NCBI RefSeq assembly: GCF_000427965.1
Contig: NZ_ATZA01000004.1
Location: forward strand, 62,001-126,000
DNA from: Olivibacter sitiensis DSM 17696
GTDB lineage: Bacteria > Bacteroidota > Bacteroidia > Sphingobacteriales > Sphingobacteriaceae
Direction: 5' to 3'
DNA: 64,000 nt
Under the pieces are notes generated by a model. That model did no database searches. It was not told the DNA's origin and saw only the letters and a list, made by a program, of their open reading frames with translations. A program made the translations under genes and the position numbers. Numbering within the stretch: position 1 is the first letter of the stretch; each line of letters begins with the position of its first letter. Positions 35,284-44,998 of the stretch are shown here, piece after piece.

Positions 35284-38200
35284 TTAATCTAATGTGATAT
35301 CCAAACCTAATCCACGAAGTTCATGTACCAATACATTGAACGATTCAGGAACAGATGGTGTAGGCAAATTGTCGCCTTTCACGATGGCCTCATATGTTTT
35401 GGCTCGACCAATCACGTCATCGGATTTCACAGTCAAAATCTCCTGCAGTATATTGGACGCACCGAAGGCTTCTAATGCCCAGACCTCCATTTCACCAAAT
35501 CGTTGACCACCAAATTGCGCTTTACCGCCCAATGGTTGTTGGGTGATCAGGGAGTAAGGTCCGATAGAACGTGCGTGCATTTTATCGTCTACCATGTGTC
35601 CTAGTTTCAACATATAAATAACACCAACGGTAGTAGGCTGATCAAATCGCTCTCCTGTCAGTCCATTGTACAGATAGGTACGTCCCGAAGCGGGCAATTC
35701 AGCTTTCGCCACCCAACCTTCAACTTCCTCGGTAGTAGCTCCGTCAAAAATTGGCGTTGCAAACTTCATACCCAACTTTTGTCCTGCCCAGCCAAGCACA
35801 GTTTCATAAATCTGTCCAAGGTTCATACGAGAAGGTACACCCAATGGGTTCAATACAATATCAACTGGAGTACCATCAGCCAGGAAAGGCATATCCTCAT
35901 CACGAACGATACGTGCTACGATCCCTTTGTTACCGTGACGCCCCGCCATCTTATCCCCCACCTTCAACTTACGTTTCTTAGCTACGTATACCTTGGCCAT
36001 TTGAACGATACCAGAAGGCAATTCATCACCAACGGTAATTGCAAACTTTTCCCTGCGGTAGGCTCCCAATTCTTCGTTGAGCTTTATATTGTAGAAGTGC
36101 AAAGCTTGTTTTACCAATTCATTTTTATCCTCGTCGGTAGTCCACTTTGAAGGGCTTATATTATTGAAATCAAGTTCAGCAAGAATTTTTTGAGTGAACT
36201 TAACGCCTTTAGGGACAAGCAATTCCTTATAGACATTGTACACGCCCTGCGACGTCTTGCCATTCACTATATTGAATAACTTGTCTATCAGCTTCTCACG
36301 CAAATTGCGAACCGCCCTTTCGTGACCTAAATCTAGTTTTTCCAACAAAGCTTTTTCTTCTTTCTTATCGGCCTTCTTGGCACGTGAGAACAACTTCGTA
36401 TCAATGACAACCCCACGAATAGACGGCGGAGTTTTCAAAGAAGCATCCTTTACATCACCAGCCTTATCGCCAAAGATGGCGCGAAGCAGCTTTTCTTCTG
36501 GAGAAGGATCCGATTCGCCTTTAGGAGTGATCTTACCTATCAGTATATCTCCCTCCTTCACTTCTGCTCCTACACGGATAATACCGTTTTCATCCAAATC
36601 CTTTGTAGCTTCTTCCGATACATTAGGTATATCAGAAGTGAGCTCTTCCTCTCCACGTTTAGTGTCACGAACCTCAAGCTCAAACTCTTCAATGTGCAAT
36701 GAAGTAAAGATGTCTTCACTTACTACACGTTCAGAGATCACGATAGCATCCTCAAAGTTGTATCCTTGCCAAGGCATGAATGCCACTTTCAGGTTACGTC
36801 CAAGTGCCAGCTCGCCATTCTCCGTAGCGTAGCCCTCACAGAGTACTTGCCCTTTCTCTACCCGTTGACCCTTACGGACTATCGGCTTTAGATTGATACA
36901 AGTACCTTGGTTAGTCTTTTTGAACTTGATAAGAGGATAAGTTTTCAACTCGTCGTCAAACGACACCAATTTATCATTCTCATCACGATCATAGCGAATC
37001 TTAATTTCGTTGGCATCAACATATTCCACTACACCATCACCCTCGGCATTAATCAATGTGCGTGAGTCGCGAGCAACTCTTCCTTCCAAACCAGTACCCA
37101 CGATGGGTGCTTGAGGCCTCAACAATGGAACAGCCTGGCGTTGCATGTTTGATCCCATCAAAGCACGGTTGGCATCATCATGTTCCAAAAACGGAATCAG
37201 CGATGCAGCAATGGAGGTAATCTGATTAGGAGCGATGTCCATCAAATCCAAACGCTCTGGTTCAATGACTGGGAAGTCTCCCTCAAACCTCGCCTTTACT
37301 TTTGATGTCAAGAAATTACCTTTATCATCGTATTCGGCATTGGCTTGGCCAATAGTCTTACCATCTTCGTCTTCTGCCGATAGGTAGATAACGGGTTCCT
37401 CCACTACAACCCTACCTTCTTCTACTTTACGGTAAGGAGTTTCGATAAAGCCCAGACTATTGATTTTTGCATGTACGCATAGAGAGGAAATCAAACCAAT
37501 GTTTGGTCCTTCAGGCGTCTCGATAGTACACAGGCGTCCATAGTGCGTATAGTGAACGTCACGAACCTCAAAACCTGCACGCTCGCGAGAAAGTCCCCCG
37601 GGCCCTAGGGCCGAAAGACGGCGCTTATGCGTAATTTCCGCCAGAGGATTGGCTTGGTCCATAAACTGAGACAACTGGTTGGTGCCAAAGAACGAGTTGA
37701 TCACGGACGACAAAGTACGTGCATTGATCAAATCGGTAGGCGTAAACACCTCATTGTCACGAATGTTCATACGCTCGCGAATAGTACGAGCCATACGGGA
37801 TAATCCCACACCAAATTGCGCATATAGTTGCTCGCCCACGGTGCGGACGCGCCTGTTAGACAAGTGGTCGATATCATCAACTTCTGCTTTTGAGTTGATC
37901 AGATTGATCAAATATTTAACGATTGCAATGATATCCTGCTTGGTCAAAACCTTGGTCTCATCAGGAGTATCTAGTTTTAATTTACGGTTGATGCGGTAAC
38001 GTCCCACATCACCCAGATCATATCGTTTATCGGAGAAAAACAAGCGATCAATTATCCCGCGAGCGGTTTCTTCATCTGGTGGTTCAGCATTACGTAATTG
38101 ACGATAAATATGCTCCACCGCTTCTTTCTCCGAGTTGGAAGTATCTTTCTGTAATGTATTGTAAATGATGGAATAGTCGCCGCTGTTCACGTTATCCTCT

Positions 38201-39093
38201 TTGGTGAGGATGATGGACTTTACGCCGGCATCCAATATCATTTCAATATGGTCTTCTTCAAGTACTGTCTCGCGCTCAAGGATAATCTCGTTACGGTCAA
38301 TGGAAACCACTTCACCTGTATCCTCATCCACAAAATCTTCTACCCACCGCTTAAGTACCCTTGCCGCCAGTTTACGACCTATGTATTTTTTCAAACCGGA
38401 CTTACTCACTTTAACCTCATCGGCAAGCTCGAAAAGTTCCAGGATATCCTTATCGGAATCATATCCAATGGCACGTAACAATGTAGTAACGGGGAATTTC
38501 TTCTTTCGATCAATGTAAGCATACATCACATTGTTCACATCGGTAGCAAACTCTATCCATGATCCTTTAAAAGGAATCACTCTTGCAGAGTATAATTTAG
38601 TACCGTTGGTATGCCTACTCTGTCCAAAAAATACACCAGGAGAACGGTGCAATTGAGAAACGATTACCCGTTCTGCACCATTGATCACGAAAGTACCCTT
38701 AGGAGTCATATAAGGAATGGTACCCAAATACACATCCTGTACAATAGTTTCGAAATCCTCGTGCTCTTCATCATTACATGATAAACGTAGCTTAGCTTTC
38801 AGCGGTACGCTATAAGTCAAGCCGCGTTCTATACATTCCTGAATATCATAACGTGGCGGATCTATAAAATAGTCCAAAAATTCAAGCACGAAAATATTTC
38901 TTGAATCGGAGATAGGGAAGTTTTCGGAAAACACCTTAAACAAACCTTCTTGATGGCGGTTATCAGATGTTGTTTCCAATTGGAAAAACTCCCTGAAAGA
39001 TTGCAATTGAACATCTAGAAAGTCAGGATAGTCTAAGACCTTCCTACTTGTCGCAAAGTTGACTCTTTCGCTACGAATATCTTTATTTGCCAA
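35284..39093 (-). CDS. rpoB: DNA-directed RNA polymerase, beta subunit
   Basis: 1269 residues. Recognisable blocks include the rifampicin-binding region [68 protein letters not shown] (about residues 470-535). There is also [28 protein letters not shown] and the C-terminal clamp segment [24 protein letters not shown]. In the rifampicin region the Asp, His and Ser positions are the sensitive type ([14 protein letters not shown]). Separated from rplL by 200 bases with a hairpin. Confidence 0.98.
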   Translation of the reverse strand: MANKDIRSERVNFATSRKVLDYPDFLDVQLQSFREFFQLETTSDNRHQEGLFKVFSENFPISDSRNIFVLEFLDYFIDPPRYDIQECIERGLTYSVPLKAKLRLSCNDEEHEDFETIVQDVYLGTIPYMTPKGTFVINGAERVIVSQLHRSPGVFFGQSRHTNGTKLYSARVIPFKGSWIEFATDVNNVMYAYIDRKKKFPVTTLLRAIGYDSDKDILELFELADEVKVSKSGLKKYIGRKLAARVLKRWVEDFVDEDTGEVVSIDRNEIILERETVLEEDHIEMILDAGVKSIILTKEDNVNSGDYSIIYNTLQKDTSNSEKEAVEHIYRQLRNAEPPDEETARGIIDRLFFSDKRYDLGDVGRYRINRKLKLDTPDETKVLTKQDIIAIVKYLINLINSKAEVDDIDHLSNRRVRTVGEQLYAQFGVGLSRMARTIRERMNIRDNEVFTPTDLINARTLSSVINSFFGTNQLSQFMDQANPLAEITHKRRLSALGPGGLSRERAGFEVRDVHYTHYGRLCTIETPEGPNIGLISSLCVHAKINSLGFIETPYRKVEEGRVVVEEPVIYLSAEDEDGKTIGQANAEYDDKGNFLTSKVKARFEGDFPVIEPERLDLMDIAPNQITSIAASLIPFLEHDDANRALMGSNMQRQAVPLLRPQAPIVGTGLEGRVARDSRTLINAEGDGVVEYVDANEIKIRYDRDENDKLVSFDDELKTYPLIKFKKTNQGTCINLKPIVRKGQRVEKGQVLCEGYATENGELALGRNLKVAFMPWQGYNFEDAIVISERVVSEDIFTSLHIEEFELEVRDTKRGEEELTSDIPNVSEEATKDLDENGIIRVGAEVKEGDILIGKITPKGESDPSPEEKLLRAIFGDKAGDVKDASLKTPPSIRGVVIDTKLFSRAKKADKKEEKALLEKLDLGHERAVRNLREKLIDKLFNIVNGKTSQGVYNVYKELLVPKGVKFTQKILAELDFNNISPSKWTTDEDKNELVKQALHFYNIKLNEELGAYRREKFAITVGDELPSGIVQMAKVYVAKKRKLKVGDKMAGRHGNKGIVARIVRDEDMPFLADGTPVDIVLNPLGVPSRMNLGQIYETVLGWAGQKLGMKFATPIFDGATTEEVEGWVAKAELPASGRTYLYNGLTGERFDQPTTVGVIYMLKLGHMVDDKMHARSIGPYSLITQQPLGGKAQFGGQRFGEMEVWALEAFGASNILQEILTVKSDDVIGRAKTYEAIVKGDNLPTPSVPESFNVLVHELRGLGLDITLD

Positions 39094-39240
39094 GGGAAAA
39101 TAGATTTTAGTTTATAAAACTTTTCTGACTGAAATTACCACTAATTCGAATATCCGAATTAACTGTTGTCCAGAGACATACAGTGTATAATATACCCCAT
39201 TGTTCAGTCCGCAATATTGGGCAATTGCATAAACAGGAAT

Positions 39241-39265
39241 AGACCCCGGCAAAGAGCCGGAGTCT
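39241..39265 (-). terminator. GC-rich hairpin between rplL and rpoB (possible attenuator)
   Basis: Minus-strand arms AGACTCCGGC and GCCGGGGTCT pair with one G-U around TCTTT. It sits 28 bases after rplL, where Escherichia coli has an attenuator reducing rpoB transcription. No T run, so termination is uncertain. Confidence 0.5.
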
Positions 39266-39293
39266 AGACCAATAAATTTAGCTATGGAGAATC

Positions 39294-39674
39294 TTATTTG
39301 ATCTCAACTGTAGCTCCAGCTTCTTCCAATTGTTTTTTCAAAGCTTCGGCTTCGTCTTTAGCAACACCAGTTTTCAATTCCTTAGGTGCACCGTCAACCA
39401 AGTCTTTTGCTTCTTTCAAACCAAGTCCAGTCAAGTCCTTAACCAGTTTTACAACCGCCAATTTAGAACCACCAGCTTCTTTCAAGATGACATCAAAAGA
39501 TGTTTTTTCTTCAGCAGCAGCTGGAGCATCACCACCAGCAGCAGGGCCAGCAACAGCTACAGCTGCAGCAGCTGGCTCAATACCATATTCATCTTTCAAG
39601 ATCTGAGCTAACTCATTAACTTCTTTTACTGTCAAGTTTACCAACTGCTCAGCAAACGCCTTTAAATCTGCCAT
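39294..39674 (-). CDS. rplL: Ribosomal protein bL12 (L7/L12)
   Basis: 126-residue stalk protein. The N-terminal dimerisation part ends in the flexible Ala-rich hinge ([22 protein letters not shown]), then the C-terminal factor-binding domain [42 protein letters not shown]. Four to six copies bind rplJ on the 50S stalk and recruit GTPases. In the canonical rplKAJL order. Confidence 0.98.
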   Translation of the reverse strand: MADLKAFAEQLVNLTVKEVNELAQILKDEYGIEPAAAAVAVAGPAAGGDAPAAAEEKTSFDVILKEAGGSKLAVVKLVKDLTGLGLKEAKDLVDGAPKELKTGVAKDEAEALKKQLEEAGATVEIK

Positions 39675-39748
39675 TTTTATTATTTTTTTAAGAATTTACT
39701 TTTTGAAAATTAATTAACCAAATGCTACGGATATATTCAGGCTATCCA

Positions 39749-40267
39749 TTAACCTCTATCTTGTAATGTTTTAACTAGGCCTGCAATAGTACTTCCACCC
39801 GATTGAAGAGCAGATAGAACATTCTTGGCAGGAGATTGAAGCAATCCAATGATATCTCCGATAAGCTCCTCCCTAGATTTAAGGGTTACAAGCGCATCTA
39901 ACTGGTTGTCCCCGATAAATATAGCTGAATCAATATAAGCTCCTTTCAAGACGGGTTTATCCCCTTCTTTGCGAAGTTCTTTTATCAATTTGGCAGGCGC
40001 ATTGCCCGTTTCGGAGAAAAGAAGCGTAGATGCACCTTTCAGTGCTCCCTTCAATTCTTCTGAATCTACTCCAGCAGCTTCAAGAGCCTTTGCAATCAAG
40101 GTATTCTTTACCACCTGCATCTTTATGCCCTTGTCAAAACACTTACGGCGAATGTTATTGATCTTCGCTACAGTCAAATTAGCAGTATCAGTAATATAAA
40201 AATTACCGTAAGATTTGATCTGTTCGATCAGAGCATCAACAATTACTTGTTTTTCTTCTTTTCTCAT
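39749..40267 (-). CDS. rplJ: Ribosomal protein uL10
   Basis: 172-residue stalk base protein that binds 23S rRNA and carries the L7/L12 dimers. Typical N-terminal KQVIVDALIEQIKSYGNFYITDTANLTVAKINNIRRKC and VVKNTLIAKALEAAG (conserved rRNA-binding region). It starts 2 bases after rplA. Confidence 0.97.
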   Translation of the reverse strand: MRKEEKQVIVDALIEQIKSYGNFYITDTANLTVAKINNIRRKCFDKGIKMQVVKNTLIAKALEAAGVDSEELKGALKGASTLLFSETGNAPAKLIKELRKEGDKPVLKGAYIDSAIFIGDNQLDALVTLKSREELIGDIIGLLQSPAKNVLSALQSGGSTIAGLVKTLQDRG

Positions 40268-40269
40268 GA

Positions 40270-40968
40270 TTAAATCCCTGCTACTGATTTTGTTTCGATT
40301 TGTATCCCTGGGCTCATCGTAGATGAGAGGTGAATACTCTTAAAATATGTTCCTTTTGCTGCAGAGGGTTTCAATTTAGAAATGGTTTGGATAATCTCCA
40401 ATGCATTGTCATAAATTTTATCTGCATCAAACGACGCCTTACCAATTGAAGCATGTATGATACCGGTTTTATCAACCTTAAAATCTATCTTACCTGCCTT
40501 GACTTCGGTTACTGCCTTTCCCACATCCTGGGTTACAGTACCTGCTTTAGGATTTGGCATGAGGTTACGAGGGCCCAAAATACGGCCTAATCTTCCCACT
40601 TTTGCCATAACGCTAGGCATGGTAATGATGATATCGATATCGGTCCATCCTCCTTCGATTTTGCTGATATACTCATCTAAACCTACGTAATCCGCACCTG
40701 CCGCTTTAGCCTCTTCCTCCTTATCAGGAGTACAAAGTACCAAGACACGCACGGTCTTACCGGTTCCATGAGGCAAGGTAGCTATGCCACGAACCATTTG
40801 ATTGGCCTTCCGGGGATCAACGCCCAAACGCACGTCGATGTCTACTGAAGAATCAAATTTCGTCATGGTTATCTCCTTTACCAAGGCAGATGCCTCTTGG
40901 AGAGAGTAAGCTTTACCAACTTCAATCTTGGATAGTGCCGCTTTTTGATTTTTTGTTAATCTAGCCAC
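40270..40968 (-). CDS. rplA: Ribosomal protein uL1
   Basis: 232 residues. [23 protein letters not shown], the rRNA-contact [24 protein letters not shown] and [23 protein letters not shown] are the conserved L1 blocks. L1 binds 23S rRNA at the mobile stalk and, in many bacteria, represses its own operon mRNA; a hairpin in the rplK leader (41511-41528) could be such a site. Confidence 0.98.
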   Translation of the reverse strand: MARLTKNQKAALSKIEVGKAYSLQEASALVKEITMTKFDSSVDIDVRLGVDPRKANQMVRGIATLPHGTGKTVRVLVLCTPDKEEEAKAAGADYVGLDEYISKIEGGWTDIDIIITMPSVMAKVGRLGRILGPRNLMPNPKAGTVTQDVGKAVTEVKAGKIDFKVDKTGIIHASIGKASFDADKIYDNALEIIQTISKLKPSAAKGTYFKSIHLSSTMSPGIQIETKSVAGI

Positions 40969-40991
40969 TGTCTTAACTGATTTCTAATGAA

Positions 40992-41435
40992 TTAATTTTT
41001 CCAAGGCGCATCACCTGTAACAGTGATTCCCATACTACGCGCTGTACCAGCCACCATTTTCATGGCAGACTCCACAGTAAAAGCGTTCAAGTCGCTCATC
41101 TTATCATTAGCAATGGTGGCAACCTGATCCCAAGTTACTTGCCCAACCTTTTTACGGTTAGGTTCTCCAGAACCTCCCTTAATACCAGACACTTCAATCA
41201 ATTGAACTGCTACTGGAGGAGTCTTGATGATAAAATCAAACGATTTGTCAGCATAAACCGTGATGACAACAGGCAATACCTTTCCGGGCTTGTCTTGGGT
41301 ACGTGCATTAAACTGCTTGCAAAATTCCATGATATTCACCCCCTTTGCACCCAATGCTGGGCCCACTGGGGGAGAAGGATTGGCTGCACCACCCTTAACC
41401 TGTAATTTCACTAACGCACTGACTTCTTTTGCCAT
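40992..41435 (-). CDS. rplK: Ribosomal protein uL11
   Basis: 147 residues. [37 protein letters not shown] is the conserved N-terminus, with the proline-rich [10 protein letters not shown]; the C-terminal domain ([36 protein letters not shown]) binds the GTPase-associated rRNA. First gene of the L11 operon, with a promoter in the 196-base leader after nusG. Confidence 0.98.
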   Translation of the reverse strand: MAKEVSALVKLQVKGGAANPSPPVGPALGAKGVNIMEFCKQFNARTQDKPGKVLPVVITVYADKSFDFIIKTPPVAVQLIEVSGIKGGSGEPNRKKVGQVTWDQVATIANDKMSDLNAFTVESAMKMVAGTARSMGITVTGDAPWKN

Positions 41436-41510
41436 TTTTGATTAAGATTTAATTACTAAATGTTTGTTAGTAAGTTGGAAGCATTATAACGTAACATTTA
41501 TATATCAAGT

Positions 41511-41528
41511 ACCACCAGTGAAGGTGGT
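41511..41528 (-). promoter_or_regulatory. Hairpin in the rplK leader (possible L1 binding site)
   Basis: Minus-strand ACCACC and GGTGGT flank TTCACT, a 6-bp stem between the predicted promoter at 41541 and the rplK start. L1 in other bacteria binds a short stem in its mRNA leader; the analogy is an inference and the stem is short. Confidence 0.35.
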
Positions 41529-41540
41529 CAAAATAGTGCG

Positions 41541-41572
41541 CAAAGATACAGATTAATTTCAATTAATTGCAA
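41541..41572 (-). promoter_or_regulatory. Promoter of the rplK-rplA-rplJ-rplL operon
   Basis: Minus-strand TATCTTTG at 41541-41548 with TTG 21 bases upstream (41570-41572) fits the Bacteroidota promoter. It lies between nusG and rplK and would give a leader of about 100 nt. Confidence 0.6.
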
Positions 41573-41631
41573 CAGCAATCGAAAAAAAATGAAATTAACT
41601 GCAAATATGGTGTCTAAGCGAAATGGAAAGG

Positions 41632-42177
41632 CTATTCCTTTTCCACCTGCATATAATTGAGCTCCAACGGTGTTTTTCTACCGAACACCTTTACCATTAC
41701 CTTAAGCTTCTTCTTCTCCTCGTTGACTTCTTCTATCTCGCCAGAGAAGCCGTTGAACGGACCATCGGTAACTTTGACAGACTCACCCACATAGTATGGC
41801 ACGCTCATTACATCACCTTGTTCGCTCATCTCATCTACAGTACCCAAAATTCGGTTCACTTCAGATGGACGCAACGGAATGGCATTACCTTCTTTGTCGC
41901 CCAAGAAACCAATAACGCTGTTCACGTTCTTGATCACATGCTCCAACTCACCGTCCAACTGAGCCTGCAAAAGGACATATCCAGGATAAAAATTCCGCTC
42001 TTTAGCGATTTTCTTACCATCCCGCATTTGATAGTATTTCTCCATTGGGATGAGAACCTGAGGGACGATATGAGAAATACCAAGGCGATTGATCTCGGCT
42101 TCGAGGTATTGCTTTACCTTCTTCTCCTTGCCACTCACCGCACGTACTACATACCATTTAAGATCTTGTTCTGCCAT
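41632..42177 (-). CDS. nusG: Transcription termination/antitermination factor NusG
   Basis: 181 residues. NGN domain KWYVVRAVSGKEKKVKQYLEAE with FYPGYVLLQAQ (contacts to RNA polymerase clamp), and a C-terminal KOW domain VKVTDGPFNGFSGEIEEVNEEKKKLKVMVKVFGRKTPLELNYMQVE. NusG promotes processive transcription and couples it to translation. Starts 37 bases after secE. Confidence 0.97.
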   Translation of the reverse strand: MAEQDLKWYVVRAVSGKEKKVKQYLEAEINRLGISHIVPQVLIPMEKYYQMRDGKKIAKERNFYPGYVLLQAQLDGELEHVIKNVNSVIGFLGDKEGNAIPLRPSEVNRILGTVDEMSEQGDVMSVPYYVGESVKVTDGPFNGFSGEIEEVNEEKKKLKVMVKVFGRKTPLELNYMQVEKE

Positions 42178-42214
42178 AACTGTTATGATGTTTCTAAACT
42201 ATTTTGAACTTAAC

Positions 42215-42409
42215 CTAGGCACCAGTGCCGTAAAACAAATTCAAAACAGCCGTTGAAGACTGATCCATAGCCAAAACGATTAGTGCGATAATGATAGATG
42301 CTATCAGAACAACCACCGCCGAATTTTGCAACTCACTCCAAGTAGGCCATGTCACTTTTTGTGTCATCTCCTGATAGGACTCTTTAAAAAACTCTAGTAC
42401 GTTTGCCAT
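42215..42409 (-). CDS. secE: Preprotein translocase subunit SecE
   Basis: 64 residues: amphipathic N-terminus VLEFFKESYQEMTQKVTWPTWSELQNSA with the conserved KVTWPTW, then a single transmembrane helix VVVLIASIIIALIVLAMDQSS. Clamps SecY in the translocon. Placed between tRNA-Trp and nusG, the classical order. Confidence 0.96.
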   Translation of the reverse strand: MANVLEFFKESYQEMTQKVTWPTWSELQNSAVVVLIASIIIALIVLAMDQSSTAVLNLFYGTGA

Positions 42410-42434
42410 GTCTATTTTAAGGTGTAGTAATTAG

Positions 42435-42505
42435 CACGGGCACAAGGATTCGAACCCTGATCAAAGGTTTTGGAGACCTCTATTCTACCATTGAACTATG
42501 CCCGT
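42435..42505 (-). tRNA. tRNA-Trp (CCA anticodon)
   Basis: Read on the minus strand it folds as a cloverleaf: acceptor ACGGGCA/TGCCCGT, D stem GTTC, anticodon loop CTCCAAA with CCA, and T arm CAGGG-TTCGAAT-CCTTG. CCA is not encoded. It lies 25 bases before secE, in the conserved tuf-trnW-secE order. Confidence 0.93.
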
Positions 42506-42512
42506 GTATTTA

Positions 42513-42549
42513 TTCAAAACAAAGTACCCACTGGGTACTTTGTTTTGAA
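42513..42549 (-). other. Perfect 18-bp palindromic hairpin between tuf and tRNA-Trp
   Basis: TTCAAAACAAAGTACCCA and its exact complement flank a single base. The hairpin follows tuf and ends 8 bases before the tRNA-Trp 5' end. Either a tuf terminator (without a classical T run) or a processing/stability element for the tuf mRNA 3' end. Confidence 0.75.
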
Positions 42550-42579
42550 ATTCTATATCGCTTGCTTAAAAAGAATTAT

Positions 42580-43767
42580 TTAAGCAATGATTTCAGTTAC
42601 CTGTCCAGCTCCTACAGTTCTGCCACCCTCACGGATAGCGAAACGAAGACCTTTTTCCATTGCGATAGCGTTGATCAATTTTACATTGATTGTCACGTTA
42701 TCACCAGGCATTACCATTTCTACTCCTTCTGGCAAAGTGATTTCGCCAGTAACGTCTGTAGTACGGAAGTAGAATTGAGGACGATACTTGTTAAAGAATG
42801 GAGTGTGACGACCACCTTCAGCCTTTGACAAAACGTAAACCTCTGCCTTGAATTCAGTGTGAGGAGTTACAGAACCTGGTTTACAGATTACCATACCACG
42901 ACGGATATCCGTTTTTTCAATACCACGAAGCAACAAACCTACGTTATCTCCAGCTTCACCGTAATCAAGGATCTTGCGGAACATTTCCACACCAGTAACA
43001 GTAGATTTCAAGTTCTCTGCACCCATTCCCAAAATTTCTACGGGATCTCCAGTATTGATCACACCACGCTCGATACGACCTGTAGCAACGGTACCACGAC
43101 CAGTGATTGAGAATACGTCTTCGATAGGCATCAAGAAAGGAAGCTCAGTCAAACGTGGAGGGATAGGAATGTAGTTATCTACTGCATCCATCAATTCCAT
43201 GATTTTGTCTACCCATTGAGTTTCTCCGTTCAGCGCGCCCAAAGCAGATCCACGAATCACAGGAATATCATCACCTGGGTATTCATAGAAAGACAATAGC
43301 TCACGCACTTCCATTTCAACAAGATCCAACAACTCAGGGTCATCCACCAAGTCAGTCTTATTCATAAACACCACCAAAGCAGGTACACCTACCTGACGAG
43401 CCAAAAGGATGTGCTCGCGGGTTTGAGGCATAGGACCATCAGTAGCGGCAACGACGATAATCGCGCCATCCATCTGAGCTGCACCCGTTACCATGTTCTT
43501 TACATAGTCAGCGTGACCTGGACAGTCAACGTGAGCGTAGTGGCGGTTAGCCGTTTGATACTCTACGTGAGCTGTATTGATAGTGATACCACGCTCTTTT
43601 TCTTCAGGAGCCGAGTCGATAGAATCGAATGAACGAGCTTCTGAAAGACCTTTATCTGCCAACACCTTAGTGATAGCAGCAGTCGTAGTAGTTTTACCGT
43701 GGTCAACGTGACCGATTGTACCAATATTTAAGTGTGGTTTACTGCGGTCAAATTTCTCTTTTGCCAT
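42580..43767 (-). CDS. tuf: Elongation factor Tu
   Basis: 395 residues. G1 [15 protein letters not shown] (residues 18-32), G3 DCPGHADY (about 81), G4 NKTD (about 136) and the domain II/III blocks are all present. Brings aminoacyl-tRNA to the ribosome. Located between the tRNA-Thr(GGT) gene and tRNA-Trp; the tRNAs and tuf are probably one transcript. Confidence 0.98.
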   Translation of the reverse strand: MAKEKFDRSKPHLNIGTIGHVDHGKTTTTAAITKVLADKGLSEARSFDSIDSAPEEKERGITINTAHVEYQTANRHYAHVDCPGHADYVKNMVTGAAQMDGAIIVVAATDGPMPQTREHILLARQVGVPALVVFMNKTDLVDDPELLDLVEMEVRELLSFYEYPGDDIPVIRGSALGALNGETQWVDKIMELMDAVDNYIPIPPRLTELPFLMPIEDVFSITGRGTVATGRIERGVINTGDPVEILGMGAENLKSTVTGVEMFRKILDYGEAGDNVGLLLRGIEKTDIRRGMVICKPGSVTPHTEFKAEVYVLSKAEGGRHTPFFNKYRPQFYFRTTDVTGEITLPEGVEMVMPGDNVTINVKLINAIAMEKGLRFAIREGGRTVGAGQVTEIIA

Positions 43768-43830
43768 GTTGTATGCGAATTATTAGTAAGTTAATTTTAT
43801 TTCGGATTTTATTCTTATTTTATACTTACG

Positions 43831-43902
<72 letters not shown>

Positions 43903-43971
43903 TTGTTTCTTCTTCAACACCAAAAAGGCTAAAACCAGCATGTGGCTTTAACACCTTTAGTTCAAATTACG

Positions 43972-44044
43972 AGCGGAAGACGGGTCTCGAACCCGCAACC
44001 TATAGCTTGGAAGGCTATCGCTCTACCAATTGAGCTACTTCCGC
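43972..44044 (-). tRNA. tRNA-Gly (TCC anticodon)
   Basis: Minus strand. Acceptor GCGGAAG/CTTCCGC, anticodon stem ATAGC/GCTAT with loop CTTCCAA giving TCC, T arm GCGGG-TTCGAGA-CCCGT. CCA not encoded. Confidence 0.94.
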
Positions 44045-44124
44045 TTGTTTATTTTAGACTACAAATACGATTTATGATTTACACCTATTGGTCAATCCAA
44101 AACCCGCAATCTAAAACTCCATTG

Positions 44125-44205
44125 TGGGGGGAGAAGGATTCGAACCTTCGAAGCCGAAGCAACGGATTTACAGTCCGTCCCATTTGACCGCTCTGGTATC
44201 CCCCC
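44125..44205 (-). tRNA. tRNA-Tyr (GTA anticodon)
   Basis: Minus strand. Acceptor GGGGGGA/TCCCCCC, anticodon stem ACGGA/TCCGT with loop CTGTAAA giving GTA, a long variable arm (class II: GCTTCGGCTTC), T arm GAAGG-TTCGAAT-CCTTC, discriminator A. Confidence 0.94.
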
Positions 44206-44219
44206 AAAAATCGTCATTG

Positions 44220-44292
<73 letters not shown>

Positions 44293-44434
44293 ATTTATAG
44301 TCATTCCCTGGCCCATTTCACTTTACTACCGCAAGTTTTATGTAACCTTTTTTAAGGAGCTATATTTTTCAAAAAACAAAAGTGATCCAAGCCACTTTCT
44401 CCCCTTCAGAAATACTGTCTTTCCTTTGGGACTG

Positions 44435-44464
44435 CAAAGATAGACAACAAACCATTAATTCAAA
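44435..44464 (-). promoter_or_regulatory. Promoter of the tRNA-tuf operon (TTTG-N18-TATCTTTG)
   Basis: Minus-strand -33 TTTG (44461-44464) and -7 TATCTTTG (44435-44442), 18 bases apart. It is the best consensus promoter seen for the minus-strand translation block. Transcription should start near 44427, about 135 bases before tRNA-Thr(TGT). Confidence 0.75.
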
Positions 44465-44580
44465 AAAAAAGTGAAAATATTTTGCAGAACCACTGCGCTA
44501 TAAAATAAAGCTCGCTGGCTATCAGAACGATATTCCGAAAATATGGCATGCGGTAAATCCCAAAAAGACATAAAATAAAA

Positions 44581-44602
44581 ATGTCCCTAACATCAGGGAC
44601 AT
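44581..44602 (-). terminator. Terminator of the xerC-hpf unit
   Basis: Minus-strand arms ATGTCCCT and AGGGACAT form an 8-9 bp stem, followed by TTTTTATTTTA. Confidence 0.8.
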
Positions 44603-44632
44603 CTTTAGCAACAATATATTTGGAAAAACCTA

Positions 44633-44983
44633 TTACAGCCCTACGGCCTGCACGGCCTCTACCAATGCCTCTTTGTGATTGGAGATCTTGGTTTTGTTCT
44701 TGGTTTTGTATTTATTAATCTGTCTTCTAACGGATTCCACCGCCAAATCCGTAGCTTCTTCAAAGCTCTTCGCTTGTCCCTTTGCGAACAACTGCCCTCC
44801 GGGTATATTCAATTTAAACTCGGTAACCTTGTTGGCTTCATCTTCTACATTCTCTAGCCTGAGGTAACATTCACCTGAAATAAACCGATCGAAAAACTGT
44901 TCCAGCTTATCTGCTCTTCTCTGTACGAAATCAATCAATTTCTTATCCGCCTTGAATTGGATTGCTTGAGTGGTAATGTTCAT
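44633..44983 (-). CDS. hpf: Ribosome hibernation-promoting factor, short HPF/YfiA family
   Basis: 116 residues. MNITTQAIQFKADKKLIDFVQRRADKLEQFFDR and FEEATDLAVESVRRQINKYK are the RaiA/HPF blocks. The protein binds the 30S A/P site and inactivates ribosomes in stationary phase. Only the N-terminal domain is present, so this is a short HPF. It begins 15 bases after the xerC stop; the two are co-transcribed. Confidence 0.93.
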   Translation of the reverse strand: MNITTQAIQFKADKKLIDFVQRRADKLEQFFDRFISGECYLRLENVEDEANKVTEFKLNIPGGQLFAKGQAKSFEEATDLAVESVRRQINKYKTKNKTKISNHKEALVEAVQAVGL

Positions 44984-44998
44984 AATTCCTCCTTTTTT

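Larger units (their letters stand above)
44293..44632. other. 340-bp region between hpf and the tRNA cluster
   Basis: Holds the promoter of the tRNA-tuf transcript (44435-44464) and the hpf terminator (44581-44602). No ORF or repeat of note otherwise. Confidence 0.7.

Noticed and set aside
30925-39093. Many long open frames antisense to rpoC and rpoB (for example around 31636-32124 and 33208-33699)
   Set aside because: They mirror the codon structure of highly conserved sense genes, have no family resemblance or promoters, and are shadows.
42562-43632. Open frames on + across tuf
   Set aside because: Antisense shadows of the EF-Tu gene.
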